From Streptomyces globisporus (GTDB lineage Bacteria; Actinomycetota; Actinomycetes; Streptomycetales; Streptomycetaceae): DNA of 64,000 nt. The notes under the pieces are model-generated. The model had not been told where the DNA came from. It ran no database searches and saw only the letters and a program-made list of their open reading frames with translations. Both the position numbers and the translations under genes were made by a program. This document shows, piece after piece, positions 60,141 to 64,000 of the stretch (position 1 is the stretch's first letter; each line of letters starts with the position of its first letter). The stretch is taken from contig BMTG01000003.1 in assembly GCA_014649555.1 (NCBI GenBank), forward strand, positions 496,001-560,000, read 5' to 3'.

Positions 60141-61760
60141 ATGGGCAGAGACATCCCGGAGAAGGGCGCCCCGGGTCCGACGTCGTCGGATCCGGGAACA
60201 GCGGGCCGACCGGGCGGTCCGCCGAACCAGGGCCTCGCGCTCGCCGCCATGCTGTTCGCGGTGTCGATGACGTTCATCGACCAGACCATCGTCGCGATCG
60301 CCGCCCCTGACATCATCGACGAACTCGGGCTCACCTCCTCGCAGATGCAGTGGGTGGTCAACGCCTACCTGCTCACGCTGGCCGCCTTCTTCGCGCTGGG
60401 CGGCCGGTTGTCCGACATCTTCGGGCACCGCCGCGTGATGCTCATCGGCACGCTGACCTTCGTCATCGCCTCCGCACTGTGCGGCGCGGTCCCCGACGGG
60501 GACTTCGCGCAGGCCTGGCTGATCGGCTTCCGGGCCGTCCAGGGCATCGGCGCGGCCCTGATGTTCCCCGCCGCGCTCGCCGTCGTCATCGCCGTCTTCC
60601 CGGTGGAGCGGCGCGGGCGGGCGCTGGCGCTCTTCTTCGGCATCTCCGGGGCGCTCACCGCGATCGGGCCGCTGCTCGGCGGCTGGCTCACCGCGTGGAC
60701 CTGGCGGGCGATCTTCTGGGTCAACGTCCCCGTCGCCGTCATCGCGGTCGTCCTGGCGCTGCTGGCCCGGATCCCGGAGCTGTCCCGCCGCGAACCGCTG
60801 GACCTGCCCGGGGCGGCGCTGGTCGCCGTCGGCATGGGGCTGACGGTGCTGGGACTGCAGCAGTCGTCCACCTGGGGCTGGGACTCCGTCGCCACCTGGG
60901 CCTGTATCGCGGTCGGTCTGCTGGTGCTGGCGGTCTTCTGCCGGTTCGAGCTGCGCACCCGCTTCCCGCTGATCAAACTCCAGGTCTTCCGCGACCTGGC
61001 GTTCAGCGTCGACAACGCCGTGCTGTTCTTCGCCATGATGGCGTTCGTCCCGGTGTTCTTCTTCGCCTCCGTCTACGCGCAGGTCTCGCTCAGCGCGTCG
61101 CCGAACCAGGCCGCGCTGTACCTCCTGTACTTCTTCATCGGCTTCGGACTGGCCTCCCAGTGGGGTGGCCGGATCCTCGACAAACGGGGCGCGCGCCCCG
61201 CGATGAAGCTCGGCACGGCGCTCGGGGCGGTCGGGTTCGCCCTGTGGGCGGGGAAGTTGACGACGCTCTCCATGCACGACCAGTGGCTGTACGCGGCCAT
61301 GGCGGGCGCGGGGATCGGCCTGCTGCTGGCGCCGGCCTCGACGGACGCGGTGAACCGGGCGATCGACGCCAGTTACGGCGAGGTCACCGGCATCACCCAG
61401 ACCGTGCGCAACTTCGCGGCGAGCATCGGACTGGCCGTCTACGGCACCCTGCTGACCCATACGACGATCAGCAAGGTGGACGAGACCCTGCGGGACAAGG
61501 GAGTGCCGAGCGGTGAGTCGCACGGCATCGCCGAGTCCATCGCCCAGTCGGTGACCGGTCAGGGGGATTCCCGGGGGCCGTCCGGTTCGGGACCGGTGGC
61601 CGAGACCGTACGGGACTCGATGTCGGCGATCCGGATGGACTTCGCCGAGGCGAACCAGTGGGTCTTCTACGGGATGGCCATCGCGCTCGGTGTCGCGTTC
61701 CTGATCTCGCTGCGCCATCCGGGGACCCGGGTGACGCAGGAAGAGCCTTCGGGACAGTGA
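60141..61760 (+). CDS. MFS transporter, DHA2 (EmrB/QacA) family
   Basis: Drug/metabolite:proton antiporter of 539 residues with fourteen predicted TMs. Motif D1 MTFIDQTIVAIAAPDI in TM1, motif A GRLSDIFGHRRV after TM2, motif C-like GISGALTAIGPLLGGWLT in TM5. Substrate unknown; 82 bases after the S18 gene with no clear coupling, so regulation by zinc is not established. Confidence 0.92.
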   Translation: MGRDIPEKGAPGPTSSDPGTAGRPGGPPNQGLALAAMLFAVSMTFIDQTIVAIAAPDIIDELGLTSSQMQWVVNAYLLTLAAFFALGGRLSDIFGHRRVMLIGTLTFVIASALCGAVPDGDFAQAWLIGFRAVQGIGAALMFPAALAVVIAVFPVERRGRALALFFGISGALTAIGPLLGGWLTAWTWRAIFWVNVPVAVIAVVLALLARIPELSRREPLDLPGAALVAVGMGLTVLGLQQSSTWGWDSVATWACIAVGLLVLAVFCRFELRTRFPLIKLQVFRDLAFSVDNAVLFFAMMAFVPVFFFASVYAQVSLSASPNQAALYLLYFFIGFGLASQWGGRILDKRGARPAMKLGTALGAVGFALWAGKLTTLSMHDQWLYAAMAGAGIGLLLAPASTDAVNRAIDASYGEVTGITQTVRNFAASIGLAVYGTLLTHTTISKVDETLRDKGVPSGESHGIAESIAQSVTGQGDSRGPSGSGPVAETVRDSMSAIRMDFAEANQWVFYGMAIALGVAFLISLRHPGTRVTQEEPSGQ

Positions 61761-61958
61761 GCGGGCCGAAGGGTTCGTGACCCATTGACCGGGGGCGGAT
61801 CGCTGCCGGCCGCGGCGGAAACGGCTGGGGCGACCGCAGGCTCCCGGTCGTCGTGGACGGGGGCGTGTGCGGGGCACGCCGGGCGGGGCGGGAAGCGGAC
61901 GCGGTCGGGCGGGAGGATGTGGTGCTCCGTCAGCCCGGCGTCGGCACGCCCCGGTGGA

Positions 61959-62402
61959 TCAGAAGGCGAAGACGGCGTTGTCGTTCATGCTGCCCGCCAT
62001 CTCGCAGGCGTTGCCGTACGTGGTGCTGAACTGGACCGGCTTGCCCTGCCAGACGCCGTGGGCGGTGACCACGACCGGGTCCCACTGGCGGGTACAGGTC
62101 CGGTTCGACGGGCCTGCGGCGAGTTCGGCGAACTTGCCCTGGACCGAGGCCAGTTCCTTGCAGGCCGCTGCGGGGTCGGGGTGGGTTCCCTGGGCGGTGG
62201 GCGCGCAGGCGAGCGTCACGGCCCGCTCGACGGTGGCGGTCATCGGGTCCTCGCCGCGGGCGACGGTGAGGACGAGCGCCGAGGGCGCGTAGAGACTCTC
62301 CGCCTTCGCCGGTGCGGCCTGCGCGGTGGCGGTCGCGAAACCACCGAGCAGAAGGGTGCTCGCCGTGATGGTTGCGAAGATGGCGTGAGGGTTGCGTCGC
62401 AT
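61959..62402 (-). CDS. Secreted SSI-type protease inhibitor
   Basis: Streptomyces subtilisin inhibitor family, 147 residues. Signal peptide about 1-30 (AQAA). Four conserved Cys (66, 81, 103 and the Cys in NACEM) form two disulfides. The reactive loop reads CTRQWDPV, placing Arg105 at P1, so trypsin-like proteases should be targets in addition to subtilisins. C-terminal DNAVFAF is typical. AGGAG precedes the ATG at 62402. Confidence 0.95.
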   Translation of the reverse strand: MRRNPHAIFATITASTLLLGGFATATAQAAPAKAESLYAPSALVLTVARGEDPMTATVERAVTLACAPTAQGTHPDPAAACKELASVQGKFAELAAGPSNRTCTRQWDPVVVTAHGVWQGKPVQFSTTYGNACEMAGSMNDNAVFAF

Positions 62403-62782
62403 TGGTGAAAACTCCTTGTTCGGGTGCCTGATTGCGGTCAGGAGTCTTACGCATGCGGAAAGTAGGCGCACATCGAAGGCCAGCTTCCAGCCGCAGACGG
62501 GCGTTCGAACCGACCGAATGGTCATTCGGGCAGCTCAGAGGCCTCACGCGGATCGTCCAGCATATGGACAATTTCCGGCGGTTCAATCCGAAACAACCGC
62601 CTGACCTGCGGATACTCCCAAACGCACCGATGCCCCAATCCGCCGCTTCGGCCGGAAAGTACCGCCATCCGAGGTCGCGAACGATCCCGGGACACCCCAG
62701 CCACCCCTACGGGCGCCCCGCCGGAGAACCTTCGGGGGTCACACGGAGGACACGATTCCGAATCCCCCTTGACCAGGGCAAT
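62403..62782. other. 380-base gap between inhibitor and siderophore ATPase genes
   Basis: The gap lies between divergent genes and is relatively AT-rich. It must carry the inhibitor promoter, though I could not place one confidently, and it ends at the iron box. No supported small gene or RNA. Confidence 0.45.
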
Positions 62783-62801
62783 TAAGGTTAGGCTAACCTC
62801 A
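62783..62801 (+). promoter_or_regulatory. DmdR/IdeR-type iron box
   Basis: TAAGGTTAGGCTAACCTCA matches the DmdR/IdeR consensus TTAGGTTAGGCTAACCTAA at 17 of 19 positions, with a 15-base core palindrome. It lies five bases before the GTG of the siderophore ATPase gene, so it overlaps the promoter and the transcript is probably leaderless. Confidence 0.9.
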
Positions 62802-62806
62802 CGCTC

Positions 62807-63715
62807 GTGATCGCTCCTCCCCTCGACCGAGAAGACCCGCCGCCACGGCCCTCCGCGCCCGCTGCCGGTGCCACCGCACTGCCCGCCGACGGCGCGGGCC
62901 TCGACGCCCGCGACATGACGATCGCGTACGACCGCACCGACGTCGTGCACGGCGCCGACCTCCGGCTGCCGCGCGGTCGTGTCACCGCGCTCATCGGGCC
63001 GAACGGCAGTGGGAAGTCCACCCTGTTGCGGGCCGTGGCCCGGCTGCACAAGGCCCGCACCGGCAGCGTGACCGTGGCGGCCGAGGCCGAGGACGGCGCG
63101 CCCGTAGACGCCCTCGCCCTGTCCCGCTCCGACTTCGCCCGCCGCGTCACCCTGCTCGCGCAGAGCCGCAACGCACCGGCCGGGCTCAGCGTGCGCGACG
63201 TGGTCGGATTCGGCCGGCACCCCTACCGGGGCCGGATCCGGGGAACGGACCCGGACGGCGCCCGGAAGGTCGAGCACGCGCTGACCGTCACGAACCTCAC
63301 CGAGTTCGCCGACCGCGGGGTGGAAAGCCTCTCCGGCGGGCAGTTGCAGCGCGTCTGGTTCGCCTGCTGCCTGGCCCAGGACACCGACGTGCTCCTGCTC
63401 GACGAGCCCACCACCTTTCTCGACCTGCGCTACCAGGTGGAGATCCTCGACCTCGTCCGCGATCTCGCCGACACCCACGGCGTCACCGTCGGGGTCGTCC
63501 TCCACGACCTGGACCAGGCCGCCGCCGTGGCCGACCAGGTCGTCCTCCTCTCGTCCGGGCGGATCGTCGCCGCGGGAACGCCCGCCGAGGTGTACGCCCC
63601 CGAGCGGCTCACCGACGCCTACGGCATCCGCATCGACGTCGAACTCGACTCCCCCACCGGCATCCCGCGCACCCGCGCGGTCGGCCGCCACCACCTTCGT
63701 ACCGAAAGGCCCTGA
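62807..63715 (+). CDS. Iron-siderophore ABC importer ATPase
   Basis: ATPase of 302 residues, FecE/FepC type: Walker A IGPNGSGKST, Q-loop LAQSRN, GFGRHPYRGRI, signature LSGGQLQRVWFACCLAQ, Walker B VLLLDEPTTFLDL, H-loop VLHDLDQAAAV. An unusual 35-residue Pro/Ala-rich N-terminus precedes the domain. GTG start six bases after the iron box. The binding-protein gene follows eight bases downstream; permeases should lie beyond the window. Confidence 0.92.
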   Translation: MIAPPLDREDPPPRPSAPAAGATALPADGAGLDARDMTIAYDRTDVVHGADLRLPRGRVTALIGPNGSGKSTLLRAVARLHKARTGSVTVAAEAEDGAPVDALALSRSDFARRVTLLAQSRNAPAGLSVRDVVGFGRHPYRGRIRGTDPDGARKVEHALTVTNLTEFADRGVESLSGGQLQRVWFACCLAQDTDVLLLDEPTTFLDLRYQVEILDLVRDLADTHGVTVGVVLHDLDQAAAVADQVVLLSSGRIVAAGTPAEVYAPERLTDAYGIRIDVELDSPTGIPRTRAVGRHHLRTERP

Positions 63716-63723
63716 ACACCCTC

Positions 63724-64000
63724 ATGAAGAACCAGCACCTGACGTGGCCCGTCCTCGCCGCCGCGGCCGCGCTCGCCCTGACGGCGTGCGGCACCACAGA
63801 GGCGCCGAAGAAGGAGTCCGCCGGGGACAAGGCCGTCACGGTCACCGACTCGCGCGGCAAGAAGATCACGCTCGACGGCCCGGCCAAGCGGGTCGTCGGC
63901 ACCGAGTGGAACGTCGTCGAGACCCTGGTGACCCTCGGCGTGCAGCCGGTCGGCGTCGCCGACGTGAAGGGTTACACCGCCTACGACACGGCGGCCCCGC
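63724..64000 (+). CDS. Iron-siderophore-binding lipoprotein, 3' end outside the window
   Basis: First 92 residues of a periplasmic-binding-protein-type lipoprotein. Signal with KNQHLTW and lipobox LTACG (Cys near residue 22), then VTVTDSRGKKITLDGPAKRVVGTEWNVVETLVTLGV, the usual beginning of FepB/FhuD-like proteins. Same iron-box-controlled transcript as the ATPase. Confidence 0.92.
   Translation, partial: MKNQHLTWPVLAAAAALALTACGTTEAPKKESAGDKAVTVTDSRGKKITLDGPAKRVVGTEWNVVETLVTLGVQPVGVADVKGYTAYDTAAP

Overview
The window is high-GC actinobacterial DNA and almost certainly comes from a Streptomyces chromosome. The evidence is a chaplin, the MelC1/MelC2 melanin pair, a Streptomyces subtilisin inhibitor, several GTGA/ATGA-overlapped operons, Zur-type boxes and a near-perfect DmdR/IdeR iron box. 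Nothing looks like a phage, plasmid or transposon, and I saw no rRNA or tRNA gene.

Left part (1-25.2 kb), transport and catabolism. A truncated YaaH-like membrane protein comes first. Next is a five-gene peptide/nickel-type ABC operon (556-5706, minus). A sugar-type ABC operon (5819-10176, minus) carries a class V PLP enzyme as its first gene and lies divergent from a FadR-type GntR regulator. An acyl-CoA dehydrogenase pair with a quinone-oxidoreductase-like enzyme follows (11165-14435), then an XRE-cupin regulator, a PIG-L deacetylase, a rhodanese membrane protein, a proline iminopeptidase, an aldo/keto reductase and a nitroreductase-hemerythrin fusion. A SRPBCC/DUF4166/TetR operon has two TTGAGC-N4-GCTCAA operators. 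A TPR protein is coupled to a polyprenyl synthase behind a CsoR-like TATACC box. A 19-bp-stem terminator closes this block.

Middle (25.5-42.4 kb), cell surface and secretion. Eight tightly coupled genes form an exopolysaccharide operon: glycosyltransferase, polyprenyl-phosphate sugar transferase, O-antigen ligase/polymerase, MurJ/Wzx flippase, polysaccharide deacetylase, second glycosyltransferase, Wzz-like protein and GNAT/FemAB-like protein. A chaplin follows directly. Then come melC2-melC1, a cytochrome P450, a secreted GH26-like hydrolase and a PAS-GAF-SpoIIE-HATPase phosphatase.

Right part (42.4-64 kb), a metal-homeostasis island and the most interesting region. A minus-strand RiPP cluster encodes a 44-residue precursor, an RRE-bearing leader-binding protein, a CocE/NonD hydrolase, a YcaO cyclodehydratase, a SagB/McbC-type dehydrogenase and a heterodimeric ABC exporter. 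A Zur-like box sits in the spacer of the precursor promoter. Immediately upstream on the same strand is a complete FecCD-type metallophore importer (binding protein, two permeases, ATPase). It is headed by a second Zur-like box shared with a divergent, AztD-reminiscent beta-propeller protein. Next to it are the zinc-free ribosomal protein paralogues (S14, L28, L33, L31B, S18) and a COG0523 protein around a third Zur-like box. I infer that zinc starvation induces both a peptide-derived, azol(in)e-type metallophore and its uptake system, alongside the ribosomal zinc-sparing response. This is a hypothesis drawn from promoter architecture and gene order. The window ends with a DHA2 MFS exporter, an SSI-type protease inhibitor and an iron-box-controlled siderophore ATPase and binding protein.
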